The translations under genes and the position numbers were made by a program. A stretch of DNA of 39,263 bases from JBGPFS01 sp041483455 (lineage in GTDB: Bacteria; Chloroflexota; Limnocylindria; Limnocylindrales; CSP1-4), in assembly GCA_041483455.1 (NCBI GenBank), contig JBGPFS010000002.1:1-39263 (forward strand), given 5' to 3'. This document shows positions 22,915-34,535 of this stretch, one piece after another. Position 1 is the stretch's first letter. Every line of letters begins with the position of its first letter. A model generated the notes under the pieces. It saw only the letters and a list, made by a program, of their open reading frames with translations. It was not told the origin of the DNA and made no database searches.

Positions 22915-23410
22915 GGGCGGCGTCCGGCTCCGGGCCGGGCGACCCTTGACGTCGCGTCCTGAGTGGCTGATGGTCGTCACAGCGACGCAGGCATGAGGTG
23001 GGGCGATGTTCCGCCCACGACGGTCTCCCGAACGCACGAGCCTGAGCGGTCCTCACCGGTTCATGGGGCCGCCGGACCCTCGTCTTGGTCTCGCACTCGG
23101 CGCGGGGCAGAGCGCCGGACGCGGCGGTCCCGGTTCATCGATCGGGGCGGCGCTCATCGCAGGGGCCAGCACTCGGCCTGTTCGGTGTGCGCTGTCTGGC
23201 TGCGGCAAGGAGCGCGAGGACCCGATCCACTGGCCGGCTGAGTAGCCGCTTCGAGGTCCGGCCGAGTTTCATTCACCGGCTCTGAGCGACGACCCGGCGA
23301 TCCGGCGATCCTGCCATCGGTCTGCCCAGTACGCCTTCGGCACCGATTCGCGGCATGTCGAGCGCCTGCGCGGCACGCGGCACGCGCCCGGCCGCCTGAA
23401 CCGTGGTCCG
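22915..23410. other. 496-nt intergenic stretch without a convincing gene
   Basis: It lies between the end of the acyl-CoA dehydrogenase operon and the stop of the XRE-nuclease gene, so transcripts converge here. I see no domain-bearing frame and no strong terminator. CGTCGC...GCGACG at the left and a tandem CCGGCGAT repeat near 23300 are the only structures. One small frame (23006-23245) ends in a Cys-rich GCGKEREDPIHW stretch that may be a gene remnant. Confidence 0.45.
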
Positions 23411-24151
23411 CTACGCACGGAGATCAGGCCCCGCTCGGCGGGAGACTCGGCGGACGGGCGCAAGATCCCGACCGAGGCGCACCTGGTGGACCGCTGGCAG
23501 GAAGCTCAGGGCGGCCATCGGTCCGGAGGGTCGCCGCAGCCACGCATGCACGGTGCGGCCATCGAGCGGGAACTTCGCCCGGAGCACCGTCTCGTGAGCC
23601 GCCAAGGCTCGCCGGTTCGTGCGCCCGTCCGCAACGACCACCCACGTCGCGATCGCCGTCGGAGCCCAGCTCCGCTCACTGGCGATCACGGCCGCAAGAC
23701 GTCCCTTTCGATCGATCGAGCCCATCAGTTCGTTGAGGTCGACGAGCTCGGTCTTCAGCTCGATCACGAGGAGCGCCCGCCGACCTGGATGCCAGGCCAG
23801 GATGTCGATCACCCCGCGTTCGCCGTAGATCGAGAACGAGACTTCGGGCTGGGCCACCCAGCCGCCCAGCGAGCCGAGCAGCCGGGCCATCGCCTCGTGC
23901 ATCGCCGCATGGCGGGCGTTCACGAGCCGGCCGAGATCGCCACCCTGCCAGCGGACCACCGTCTCGAAACGGGCGTCCGTGGCGGCGGCCACCCGCCGGA
24001 TGAGCCCGAGCGGGACGGTCTCCAGCCGGCCGTGCTCGATCCGGCCGACGATCGTGCGGGAGACCTTCGCCCGCTCGGCGAGGTCGATCTGTCGCCAGCG
24101 CCTCCGAACCCGGATCGCGCGAAGCGCCATCCCAGCGCGCTGATCGTCCAT
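23411..24151 (-). CDS. XRE-type HTH protein with C-terminal PD-(D/E)xK-like nuclease domain
   Basis: A 246-aa protein. Residues 7-65 are a Cro/C1-type HTH (LRAIRVRRRWRQIDLAERAKVSRTIVGRIEHG). Residues about 95-200 have the core of the restriction-endonuclease-like fold: Glu103 in QPEVSF, Asp116 in GVIDILAW, then Glu131-x-Lys133 in LLVIELKTEL, followed by a helix with ELMGSIDRK. That is the D...ExK order of active nucleases. Whether it cuts DNA or is a repurposed regulator is unknown. No methylase or toxin gene is adjacent. The start is fixed by TACGAT 6 nt upstream. It is divergent from the thiolase gene, which it might control. Confidence 0.78.
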   Translation of the reverse strand: MDDQRAGMALRAIRVRRRWRQIDLAERAKVSRTIVGRIEHGRLETVPLGLIRRVAAATDARFETVVRWQGGDLGRLVNARHAAMHEAMARLLGSLGGWVAQPEVSFSIYGERGVIDILAWHPGRRALLVIELKTELVDLNELMGSIDRKGRLAAVIASERSWAPTAIATWVVVADGRTNRRALAAHETVLRAKFPLDGRTVHAWLRRPSGPMAALSFLPAVHQVRLGRDLAPVRRVSRRAGPDLRA

Positions 24152-24157
24152 TCCCGC

Positions 24158-24163
24158 ATCGTA
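24158..24163 (-). promoter_or_regulatory. -10 element of a leaderless promoter (XRE-nuclease gene)
   Basis: TACGAT on the minus strand, then GCGGGA, then the ATG at 24151. This selects the ATG at 24151 over the upstream in-frame ATG at 24178, which would lie before the promoter. Confidence 0.5.
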
Positions 24164-24198
24164 GAGGGGCGCCCTCATCCGGGCCGCTCCGCCCGGTG

Positions 24199-24204
24199 TA
24201 GATT
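24199..24204 (+). promoter_or_regulatory. -10 element of a leaderless promoter (thiolase gene)
   Basis: TAGATT, then CCGGCC, then the ATG at 24211. It is back-to-back with the XRE-nuclease promoter, 35 nt apart. Confidence 0.5.
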
Positions 24205-24210
24205 CCGGCC

Positions 24211-25449
24211 ATGTCCGACCAGCCCGGTGGCCCGAACGGCCACGCCTATCTCGTCAGCGCCATGCGGACGCCGATCGGACGGTTCGGCGGGGGCCTCTCG
24301 ACCGTCCCGGCGGTCGAGCTCGGCGGGGTCGCGATCCGGGCCGCGGTCGAGCGGGCAGCCATCCCCGAGGGGACGCCGATCGACGAGGTCCTGATGGGCC
24401 AGGTCCTCCAGGCCGGGGTCGGCCAGGCGCCGGCTCGACAGGCGGCGCTCCGGGCCGGCCTTGCGGCCTCGACCAGCGCGACCACCGTCAACCGCGTCTG
24501 CGGTTCGGGCCTCAAGGCGATCATGCTGGCGGCCGCGGAGGTCCGCGTCGGCGACGCCGACCTGGCCGTGGCGGGCGGCATGGAGAGCATGAACCTGGCC
24601 CCGTACCTCCTCCCGAACGCCCGCTACGGGTACCGCCTCGGCGACGGCACGCTCGTCGACAGCACGGTCCACGACGGCCTGTGGTGCGCGATCGAGGGCT
24701 GCCACATGGGCACCCACGCCGAGCGGGTCGCGATCCGCGACCGGGTCAGCCGCGCCGACCAGGACGGGTTCGCGCTCGCCAGCCAGCAACGGGCGATCGC
24801 CGCGATCGACGCCGGGCGATTCGCCGACGAGCTCGTCCCGGTCACGGTTCGGGATGCGAAGGGCCGCGATACGGTCGTCGATACCGACGAGAATCCGCGT
24901 CGCGACAGCACGCTCGAGGCGCTCGCCAGGCTCAAGCCCGCCTTCGACCTGCCGGACGGCGAGGACCGCGGCGACGCGACCGGCGGCACCGTCACTGCCG
25001 GGAACGCTCCGGGCATCACCGACGGGGCGGCCGCGACGATCGTCGCCTCGGAGCGGGCCGTCGAGCGGTATGGGCTGCGACCCCTCGCCCGGATCGTCGG
25101 CTATGCGCAGGCCGAGGTCGAGCCCAAGTGGCTCTTCCTCGCCCCGGTGGCCGGGGTGCGCCGGCTGCTGGAGCGGGTCGAACTGCCGCTCGAGGCGTTC
25201 GACCTCATCGAGATCAACGAGGCGTTCGCCGCCCAGGTCCTGGCCGACGGCCGCGAGCTCGGGTTCGACTGGTCGAAGGTCAACGTGAACGGCGGCGCGA
25301 TCGCCCTGGGCCACCCGATCGGCGCGTCGGGGGCGCGGATCGTCGCCACGCTCCTCCACGAGCTCCGGCGGCGCGCCGGCCGCTACGGGCTCGCAACGCT
25401 CTGCCTGGGGGGCGGCGGCTCGGTCGCGATGGCCTTCGAGCGCGTCTGA
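24211..25449 (+). CDS. Acetyl-CoA acetyltransferase (thiolase)
   Basis: A 412-aa thiolase. The acyl-accepting Cys97 is in VNRVCGSGLKAI, the base His368 in GHPIGASGARI and the second Cys398 in CLGGGGSVAM, where many thiolases have CxGGGxG. The loop MESMNLAPYLLPNARYGYRLGDG and the CoA-binding region fit acetoacetyl-CoA thiolases of the AtoB/PhaA type. It would cleave acetoacetyl-CoA to two acetyl-CoA (or the reverse), completing the chain that begins with the mutase and the hydroxyacyl-CoA dehydrogenase. It starts from its own leaderless promoter. The aldehyde dehydrogenase follows after 113 nt in the same direction. Confidence 0.92.
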   Translation: MSDQPGGPNGHAYLVSAMRTPIGRFGGGLSTVPAVELGGVAIRAAVERAAIPEGTPIDEVLMGQVLQAGVGQAPARQAALRAGLAASTSATTVNRVCGSGLKAIMLAAAEVRVGDADLAVAGGMESMNLAPYLLPNARYGYRLGDGTLVDSTVHDGLWCAIEGCHMGTHAERVAIRDRVSRADQDGFALASQQRAIAAIDAGRFADELVPVTVRDAKGRDTVVDTDENPRRDSTLEALARLKPAFDLPDGEDRGDATGGTVTAGNAPGITDGAAATIVASERAVERYGLRPLARIVGYAQAEVEPKWLFLAPVAGVRRLLERVELPLEAFDLIEINEAFAAQVLADGRELGFDWSKVNVNGGAIALGHPIGASGARIVATLLHELRRRAGRYGLATLCLGGGGSVAMAFERV

Positions 25450-25484
25450 CCGTCGAACACGCCGAAGACGCGGCAACCCGCCTA

Positions 25485-25510
25485 CCGCCCGAACGGCTGC
25501 CGCCCGAACG
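25485..25510. repeat. Short direct repeat in the thiolase-ALDH gap
   Basis: CCGCCCGAACG occurs twice with a 15-nt period (25485-25495 and 25500-25510) in a C-rich leader before the aldehyde dehydrogenase. Function unknown; it may be chance or slippage. Confidence 0.4.
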
Positions 25511-25562
25511 ACCGCCCGACATCCCGCCATCGAACCACCGCCAGTCGAGGAGCAGCCGACCG

Positions 25563-27092
25563 ATGACCGAGCCACCGACCGCCGCGCCCACCCCCGCCGT
25601 CGACGCCCCGACATTCCAGCTGTTCATCGGCGGCGAGTGGATCGACGCCGGCACCGGGCGGACCTTCGAGAGCCGCAACCCGGCCGACACGCGCGACCTC
25701 GTCGGTCGGTTCCAGTCCGGCGACGCGGCCGACGCGGCCCGGGCGATCCGGGCGGCCGAGCTGGCCGGCCCGGCCTGGCGCCGGACGCCGGCGCCGAAGC
25801 GGGGCGAGATCCTCTACCGCTTCGGCGCCCTGATGGCCGAGCACAAGGAGCGCCTCGCCCGGGCGATGACCCGGGAGATGGGCAAGGTCCTGGCCGAGGC
25901 CCGCGGCGACGTCCAGGAAGGGATCGACATCGCCTTCCTGATGGCGGGCGAGGGGCGCCGGCTCTTCGGCGACACGACGCCGTCGGAGCTGCCGGACAAG
26001 TGGGCGATGAGCATCCGCCAGCCGATCGGCGTCGCCGGGATCGTCACGCCCTGGAACTTCCCGATCGCGATCCCGTGCTGGAAGATGATGCCGGCCCTCG
26101 TGACCGGCAACACCGTGGTCCTCAAGCCCTCGAGCGACACGCCGCATTGCGCGACGCTCCTCGTCGAGCTGCTGGCCGAGGCGGGCTTCCCGCCCGGCAC
26201 GGTCAACCTCGTCACCGGCTCCGGTTCGGAAGTCGGGGATGCGATCGTCGAGAGCCCGGACGTCCCGGTCATCAGCTTCACGGGCTCCACGGCCACCGGG
26301 AAGCGGATCGCCGAGCTGGCCAGCCGGCGCCTGAAGCGGCTCAGCCTCGAGCTCGGCGGCAAGAACGGGATCGTCGTCCTCGCCGACGCGGATCTCGACC
26401 TGGCGGCCGACGGGATCCTGTGGAGCGCGTTCGGGACGACCGGCCAGCGTTGCACGGCCTGCTCGCGGGTCATCGTCGATCGGAACATCGTCGACCCGCT
26501 CATCCAGCGTCTCGAGGCTCGGGCGGCGGCGCTTCGACTCGGCTCCGGCCTCGAGCCGTCGACCGACGTCGGACCGCTCGTGAACGCCGGCGCGGCCGAC
26601 AAGGTGGCCTCGTACGTGGAGATCGGCCGTCGCGAGGGTGAGCTGGTGACCGGCGGGCGTCGGGCCGCTGGACCGGGCCTGGAGCACGGCCACTTCTTCG
26701 AGCCGACGATCTTCGCCGGGGTCCGCCCGATGGACCGGATCGCCCAGGAGGAGATCTTCGGACCGGTCCTCTCGGTCATCCCGGTCGACGGGTACGACGA
26801 GGCGGTCAGGGCGCTCAACCAGACCCGCTACGGCCTCTCGTCGTCGGTCTACACCCGCGACGTCAACGCCGCCTTCCGGGCGATGCGCGACTTCGAGTCC
26901 GGGATCGTGTACGTCAACGCCGGCACGATCGGTGCGGAGACCCATCTCCCGTTCGGCGGCATCAAGGAGACCGGCAACGGCCATCGCGAGGCCGGCCACG
27001 CCGCGCTCGACACGTACACCGAGTGGAAGTCGATCTATATCGACTTCTCGGGCCGCCTCCAGAAGGCGCAGATCGACAACCAGCCGGGCTGA
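25563..27092 (+). CDS. NAD(P)-dependent aldehyde dehydrogenase
   Basis: A 509-aa ALDH. Landmarks: GVAGIVTPWNFPIAIPCWKMMPAL, FTGSTATGKRIAELA (cofactor loop), the catalytic Glu in LELGGKNGIVV, the catalytic Cys in GQRCTACSRV, and EEIFGPVLSVIPVDGYDEAV. The C-terminal THLPFGGIKETGNGHREAG and TEWKSIYIDFSG match a subgroup related to ketoglutarate-semialdehyde and aminoadipate-semialdehyde dehydrogenases, not acylating malonate-semialdehyde enzymes. Exact substrate unknown. The ATG is chosen by homology and by GAGGAG 10 nt upstream. A GCTGAGCC hairpin covers the stop codon. Confidence 0.9.
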   Translation: MTEPPTAAPTPAVDAPTFQLFIGGEWIDAGTGRTFESRNPADTRDLVGRFQSGDAADAARAIRAAELAGPAWRRTPAPKRGEILYRFGALMAEHKERLARAMTREMGKVLAEARGDVQEGIDIAFLMAGEGRRLFGDTTPSELPDKWAMSIRQPIGVAGIVTPWNFPIAIPCWKMMPALVTGNTVVLKPSSDTPHCATLLVELLAEAGFPPGTVNLVTGSGSEVGDAIVESPDVPVISFTGSTATGKRIAELASRRLKRLSLELGGKNGIVVLADADLDLAADGILWSAFGTTGQRCTACSRVIVDRNIVDPLIQRLEARAAALRLGSGLEPSTDVGPLVNAGAADKVASYVEIGRREGELVTGGRRAAGPGLEHGHFFEPTIFAGVRPMDRIAQEEIFGPVLSVIPVDGYDEAVRALNQTRYGLSSSVYTRDVNAAFRAMRDFESGIVYVNAGTIGAETHLPFGGIKETGNGHREAGHAALDTYTEWKSIYIDFSGRLQKAQIDNQPG

Positions 27093-27114
27093 GCCGACCA
27101 CCGTTAGGCTCAGC
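27088..27114 (+). terminator. Hairpin at the end of the ALDH gene
   Basis: GCTGAGCC (27088-27095) and GGCTCAGC (27107-27114) form a perfect 8-bp stem with an 11-nt loop. The stop codon lies in the left arm. There is no T tract after it. Confidence 0.55.
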
Positions 27115-27185
27115 GGCGGTCCTAGAACCGTGTTGCGGATCGATCCCAAGGGGGCCCGCCGTCGTCGCCCGAGCGCCCGATGCGC

Positions 27186-27191
27186 TACCAT
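27186..27191 (+). promoter_or_regulatory. -10 element of the tRNA-Lys gene
   Basis: TACCAT is followed by 7 nt and the first base of the mature tRNA. Initiation at or just before the mature 5' end would leave little or no leader for RNase P. Confidence 0.4.
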
Positions 27192-27198
27192 CCCCCGC

Positions 27199-27273
27199 GG
27201 GCCGGTAGCTCAACGGCAGAGCAGCTGACTCTTAATCAGCTGGTTGAGAGTTCGAATCTCTCCCGGCTCACCA
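27199..27273 (+). tRNA. tRNA-Lys(CTT)
   Basis: A full cloverleaf can be drawn. The acceptor stem GGGCCGG pairs with CCGGCTC (one G-U). The D-arm is GCTC/GAGC, the anticodon arm GCTGA/TCAGC with loop CTCTTAA (anticodon CTT, reading AAG), and the T-arm GAGAG/CTCTC with loop TTCGAAT. The discriminator is A, and the CCA end is encoded (27271-27273). A strong hairpin follows at 27292. Confidence 0.95.
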
Positions 27274-27291
27274 CTCTGCCACGCACGATAC

Positions 27292-27316
27292 GACCCCCTC
27301 CACCACGGAGGGGGTC
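27292..27316 (+). terminator. Terminator hairpin after tRNA-Lys
   Basis: GACCCCCTCC and GGAGGGGGTC form a perfect 10-bp stem with an ACCAC loop, 18 nt after the tRNA CCA. No long T tract follows (GGTCATT only). Confidence 0.7.
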
Positions 27317-27432
27317 GGTCATTCCGGGGTCGTACCCCCTTACCCCCGAGCGCGTCGGAGGGATACCGCCTGCTGCGCTGCTTCGGTCGCATGCCATCGT
27401 CGAACGCTGCCGGACTCGGGCTCGCGCCGTGG

Positions 27433-27438
27433 TAGGGT
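27433..27438 (+). promoter_or_regulatory. -10 element of a leaderless promoter (DinB gene)
   Basis: TAGGGT, then CCGCGG, then the ATG at 27445: the 6-nt spacing of the leaderless class. Confidence 0.5.
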
Positions 27439-27444
27439 CCGCGG

Positions 27445-27957
27445 ATGAGCAGACCGATCCTCGCCGACGCCTTCGGCCACCACGTCTGGGCGACCCTCCG
27501 CCTGATCGACGCCTGCCTGCCCCTCACGGACGAGCAGCTCGCCTCCCCGGTCCCGGGCACGTTCGGGTCCATCCTCGACACGGTTCGCCACCTCGTCGGC
27601 GGCGACTGCTCGTACCTCGAGCTTCTGTCAGGCGGCAAGGTGGCCAATATCGACGAAGAGGCGATGGACCTCCTGGCGCTCCGCGCGGCGCTGGCGGCGA
27701 ACGGCCCCGTCTGGGCCGAGGTGGTCGCCGGCGACCTCGATCCGGACCGAGTGATCATCCGCCGTCGCGACGACGGCTCGGAGAGCCACGCGCCGCTCGG
27801 CATCCGGCTCGCGCAGGTGATCCACCACGGGACCGACCACCGTAGCCAGGTCTGCACGGCGCTCACGAACCTCGGCGTCACGCCGCCCGAGATCGACGCC
27901 TGGGACTTCGCGTCGCAGGAAGGGCGCTTGATCGACGTGCCGGCGCCGGGCGCCTGA
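27445..27957 (+). CDS. DinB-family protein
   Basis: A 170-aa four-helix-bundle protein. The first helix is ADAFGHHVWATLRLIDACL, the second helix holds SILDTVRHLVGGDCSYLELL, and the C-terminal metal-binding helix is LAQVIHHGTDHRSQVCTAL. The His residues in RHLVGG and HHGTDHRSQ form the usual DinB metal triad, with spacing better conserved than in the DinB-like protein at 13501. Such proteins include thiol-dependent transferases and stress-induced proteins; the substrate is unknown. The start is supported by a leaderless promoter. A small reading frame follows 37 nt downstream. Confidence 0.87.
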   Translation: MSRPILADAFGHHVWATLRLIDACLPLTDEQLASPVPGTFGSILDTVRHLVGGDCSYLELLSGGKVANIDEEAMDLLALRAALAANGPVWAEVVAGDLDPDRVIIRRRDDGSESHAPLGIRLAQVIHHGTDHRSQVCTALTNLGVTPPEIDAWDFASQEGRLIDVPAPGA

Positions 27958-27994
27958 GCCGTCGCGGGCGTCGCCGGCCGCGGGGCGCTGTGCC

Positions 27995-28219
27995 GTGGAG
28001 GCCCTCCGCATCCTCCGGGACGCCGGCTACGCTCTGCCGCCATCGCAGGTCGAGGCGTGGGCGCGATCGCACGATCGGACGGCAGAAGGCGCGAAGGAGC
28101 TCGCGGGAGTCGTCGAGAGCGTCCGGGAGGGGCGACGGTTCAGCTTGGCCCGCGCCGGCGCCCTTACCTCGGACGTAGTCGAGCGGTGGCGAGCGAAAGC
28201 CCGCCCTCGCGAGCAGTAG
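27995..28219 (+). CDS. Small helical hypothetical protein
   Basis: A 74-aa frame starting at GTG: EALRILRDAGYALPPSQVEAWARSH, then EGAKELAGVVESVREGRRFSLARAGAL, ending SDVVERWRAKARPREQ. The composition (amphipathic helices, balanced charge) is that of a real protein, unlike the Arg/Pro/Ser-rich overlapping frames. There is no clear ribosome binding site; it may be read through from the DinB gene. No family recognised. Confidence 0.5.
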   Translation: MEALRILRDAGYALPPSQVEAWARSHDRTAEGAKELAGVVESVREGRRFSLARAGALTSDVVERWRAKARPREQ

Positions 28220-28321
28220 AACGGATCGGCGCGACCCGGAGGGTCGGAGGCGGCCGTCAGTTCGGCCGGCCCCGTTCACGAATGAGCGCGGCGTCCTGCC
28301 GTCGCCGGCGGCTGCCTCTGC

Positions 28322-28327
28322 TAGGCT
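28322..28327 (+). promoter_or_regulatory. -10 element of the carAB promoter
   Basis: TAGGCT would start transcription near 28334, giving a leader of about 70 nt that contains both PyrR-like hairpins and the ribosome binding site. Confidence 0.45.
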
Positions 28328-28343
28328 GTGCGCGGTCCTTGCA

Positions 28344-28384
28344 GCCGGTCCCGTGAGACCGGCGTACCGGTCCCGTGAGGCCGG
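28344..28384 (+). promoter_or_regulatory. Tandem PyrR-binding-loop-like hairpins in the carA leader
   Basis: Two near-identical hairpins lie in tandem, with stems CCGGTC/GACCGG (28345-28362) and CCGGTC/GGCCGG (28367-28384). Each has the loop CCGTGA. The second contains UCCCGUGAGG, a perfect match to the conserved PyrR-binding core UCCNGNGAGG; the first differs only in the final base (A for G). The second hairpin directly abuts the ribosome binding site GGAAGGGAGG (28383-28392), so PyrR bound to UMP could block translation of carA, as described for mycobacterial pyr mRNA. No terminator-like T run follows, arguing against attenuation. Confidence 0.65.
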
Positions 28385-28403
28385 AAGGGAGGCTCGATCG
28401 AGC

Positions 28404-29584
28404 GTGTCCGCGCAGTCTCGCCGCGACCCCGACGTCCTCCTGACCCCACCGCTGCCGCTCTCGAGCGCGATCGTCGACCCGCGGGTCGGCGACCTGGGGC
28501 CCGCCCTGCTCGCCCTCGCCGACGGCACGGTCTTTCCGGGGATCGCCTTCGGGGCCCCGGCGGCGGCGGGCGGCGACCTCGTCGTCAATACGAGCCAGAC
28601 CGGCTACCAGGAGGTCTGCACGGATCCGTCCTACGCCGGTCAGGTCGTGGCGATGACCTACCCGCTCATCGGCAACTACGGGCGGCTCCGCGACGACGAC
28701 CAGTCCGAGCGGCCGTGGTTGCGAGCCCTGGTCGTCGCGAACGCCACCGCCGCGGTCGTCGAGAAGGCCGCCCAGCTCGCCGCGCTGCTCCGTGAGGCCG
28801 GGATCCCGGCGATCGCGGGGATCGACACCCGGGCGCTCGCCCGCCACCTCCGGATGCACGGCTCGATCCCGGGGATCGTCACCGAGCCCGGCGCCGTCGA
28901 CCCGACGGCCGCTGTGTCTGCCGCCCGGGCGTTGCCCGCCTGGGAGGACCAGGACTTCGTGGGCCTGGTCTCGCCCGAGGCGCCCCTCGGGGTGGGCGAC
29001 GCGGCGTCGGGCGGACCGCTGGTCGCGATCGTCGACTTCGGGCTCAAGGCGAACATCGTCCGCAGCCTTCGACGGCGCGGCGCGCGGGTCCGGATCCTGC
29101 CCCATACCGCCGGGGTGGGCGACGTCCTCGCAGCCGATGTCGACGGGATCGTGCTCTCGCCCGGGCCGGGGGACCCCGCCCGTCTCGACGGCCCCGTCGC
29201 CCTGGCCCGGGCTGTGATCGCGGACGGACGCCCGCTCCTCGGGATCTGCCTCGGCCACCAGATCGTGGGGCGGGCGGCCGGCGCCGAGACCCATCGCCTC
29301 CGGTTCGGTCATCACGGGGCGAACCACCCGGTCCAGGACGTCGACTCCGGCACCGTCCAGGTGACGGCCCAGAACCACGAGGTCCAGGTCGTCGGCGAGA
29401 CGCTTCCGGCCGAGAGCCGCTTCTACGTCAGCCAGCGCAACCTCAATGACGGGTCCGTCGAGGGGCTCCGCCACCGTGACCGCCCGATCGAGACGGTCCA
29501 GTACCACCCCGAGGGCGGGCCGGGCCCGCTCGACGCCCTGGCCGTCTTCGACCGCTTCGTCGCGGCAGCCATGGCGCACGCCGG

Positions 29585-29588
<4 letters not shown>
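28404..29588 (+). CDS. carA: Carbamoyl-phosphate synthase, small (glutaminase) subunit
   Basis: A 394-aa subunit that hydrolyses glutamine and channels ammonia to CarB for pyrimidine and arginine synthesis. The N-terminal domain has GIAFGAPAAAGGDLVVNTSQTGYQEVCTDPSYAGQVV and IAGIDTRALARHLR. The class I amidotransferase domain has SPGPGDP, the nucleophile Cys in GICLGHQ and the His/Glu pair in QYHPEGGPGP. I chose the GTG at 28404 because GGAAGGGAGG lies 11 nt upstream. An in-frame GTG at 28353 lies inside the first leader hairpin. The stop overlaps the carB GTG (GTGA). Confidence 0.95.
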
Positions 29589-33140
<3,552 letters not shown>

Positions 33141-33163
<23 letters not shown>

Positions 33164-34535
33164 CGATCGCCTGGCCGAGCGACCAGAGCGTCAGGGCGGT
33201 CAGCCCGACCATCTGGAGGGCCAGCGGCACCTGCCGCCCGCGGATCGCGGCGAGCGGTCGCCCGGCCAGGAGGCCATCCCGGATGGCGACCGCGTGGCCC
33301 GCCCAGGCGCCGACGAGGTGTCCCCCGACGACGGCCGTGAGCTGAAGCGCCCAGGCGACGCCGGCCGGCAGCCAGTCGGTCAGGGGCTCGAAGCGCGAAA
33401 GCCCCAGGAGATGAGCGCCCTGGCCCAGCGGATCGTCGAGCAGCAGGAGGATCCGCTGCCCGTCGAAGAGCAGGAAGGTCAGGTAGTGGGCGACCAGGTA
33501 GCCGAGGGCGATCGGGACGAGTCCGGCCCCGAGCGCCGCGACCCCCACGACCCGACTCACGACGATCGCCGACCCGGCCACCAGTCCGAGGAAGGCCGCC
33601 AGCAGGACGGTCATCTCGGCCACCCCGGGACGCCCGAACGCGTCGAAGAAGGCCTGCGTCTGCGAGAGCCCGTCGAACAGGATCCCGCCGGTCGCGACCG
33701 CGACCAGGACGAGCCCAGCCCGTGACCAGCCGGGCTCGGGCAGGCCCGACCCGAAACCCCGGACCCGAAGGCGACCCGCGTCCGCGGTCGTCGCGAGTGG
33801 CGCCAGGCGCCCGACGAGGGCGAACCAGACGCTGAACACGTCGGCGTTCCGGCGCCAGGCGTCGCGGCCGTACCAGGCCATCCCGAGCAGCGTCAGCGCG
33901 GTATAGCCGACCAGGACCAGGCCCAGCGTCCGTCCGCCGCGGGCGGCCGGGACGGCGAGCTCAAGCCAGACGACCACCGCGAAGCCGATCGCGGCGGGCC
34001 ACTGCCCCAGGCGAGCGGGATAGGGGACCGGCTCCGCCGTGCCGATGCGCAACCTCCGGAGGACGCCGGCCCCGAGCCGCTGGAGGGTCGAGAACGGGTC
34101 GAGCCAGGTCCATAGCGGGCCGATGGCCGCGGACAGGATGGGGATGGCCACCCAGCCATAGGTCCACAGGAAGAGCGACGCCGGATCGCCTTCGGTCTCC
34201 GAGCCCAGGAGCCCGACGACGAGCACGACCCACGCCCAGCCGATCAGGCCGATCGCGCCGAGTCCGAGCCGGACAGGGCGCCCGACGCCGAAGGTCCGTT
34301 CCGGCCTCGGGTCTCCGCCGGATCCCCCCGGCACCGCGGCGGCCGGGCCCGCGCGGAGCAGCAGGAACGCGAACGACAGGCCGACGGCCAGGGCGGCGCC
34401 GGTCAGGTAGGCCCCGAGGGGCAGGGGCGAGACGAAGCGCCCGCTCAGGCGGTGGGCCGAGACCGGCCCCGGTGCGGCCAGCGCGACGAGGGCCGCGACG
34501 CTCGGGAGGCAGCGTCGAACGAGGCGTCGGTCCAT
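33141..34535 (-). CDS. Polytopic membrane protein related to FedA/FedB (fenitrothion hydrolase-like) family
   Basis: A 464-aa protein with an N-terminal signal-like helix ending at SAHRLSGR, then about ten to twelve hydrophobic segments. The motif order (SAHxLxGR start; LWTWLDPFSTLQRLG; YPARLGQWPAAIGFAVVVWLELA; MAWYGRDAWRRNADVFSVWFALVGRLAP; FDGLSQTQAF) resembles proteins annotated as fenitrothion hydrolase FedA/FedB in many high-GC bacteria. That name comes from a few pesticide degraders; the native role is unknown. The start is supported by a TAGACT box 6 nt upstream, which lies inside the preceding small gene. It overlaps the carB end by 23 nt on the opposite strand. Confidence 0.7.

Noticed and set aside
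23006..23245. A 79-codon plus-strand frame ending CALSGCGKEREDPIHWPAE
   Set aside because: Only the last 20 residues look protein-like; there is no ribosome binding site or leaderless -10, and the rest is Arg/Pro/Gly-rich. Too little to call a gene.
28353..28403. In-frame GTG at 28353 as the carA start
   Set aside because: It lies inside the first leader hairpin, has no ribosome binding site and would add a non-conserved peptide. GTG 28404 has GGAAGGGAGG at a usable distance.
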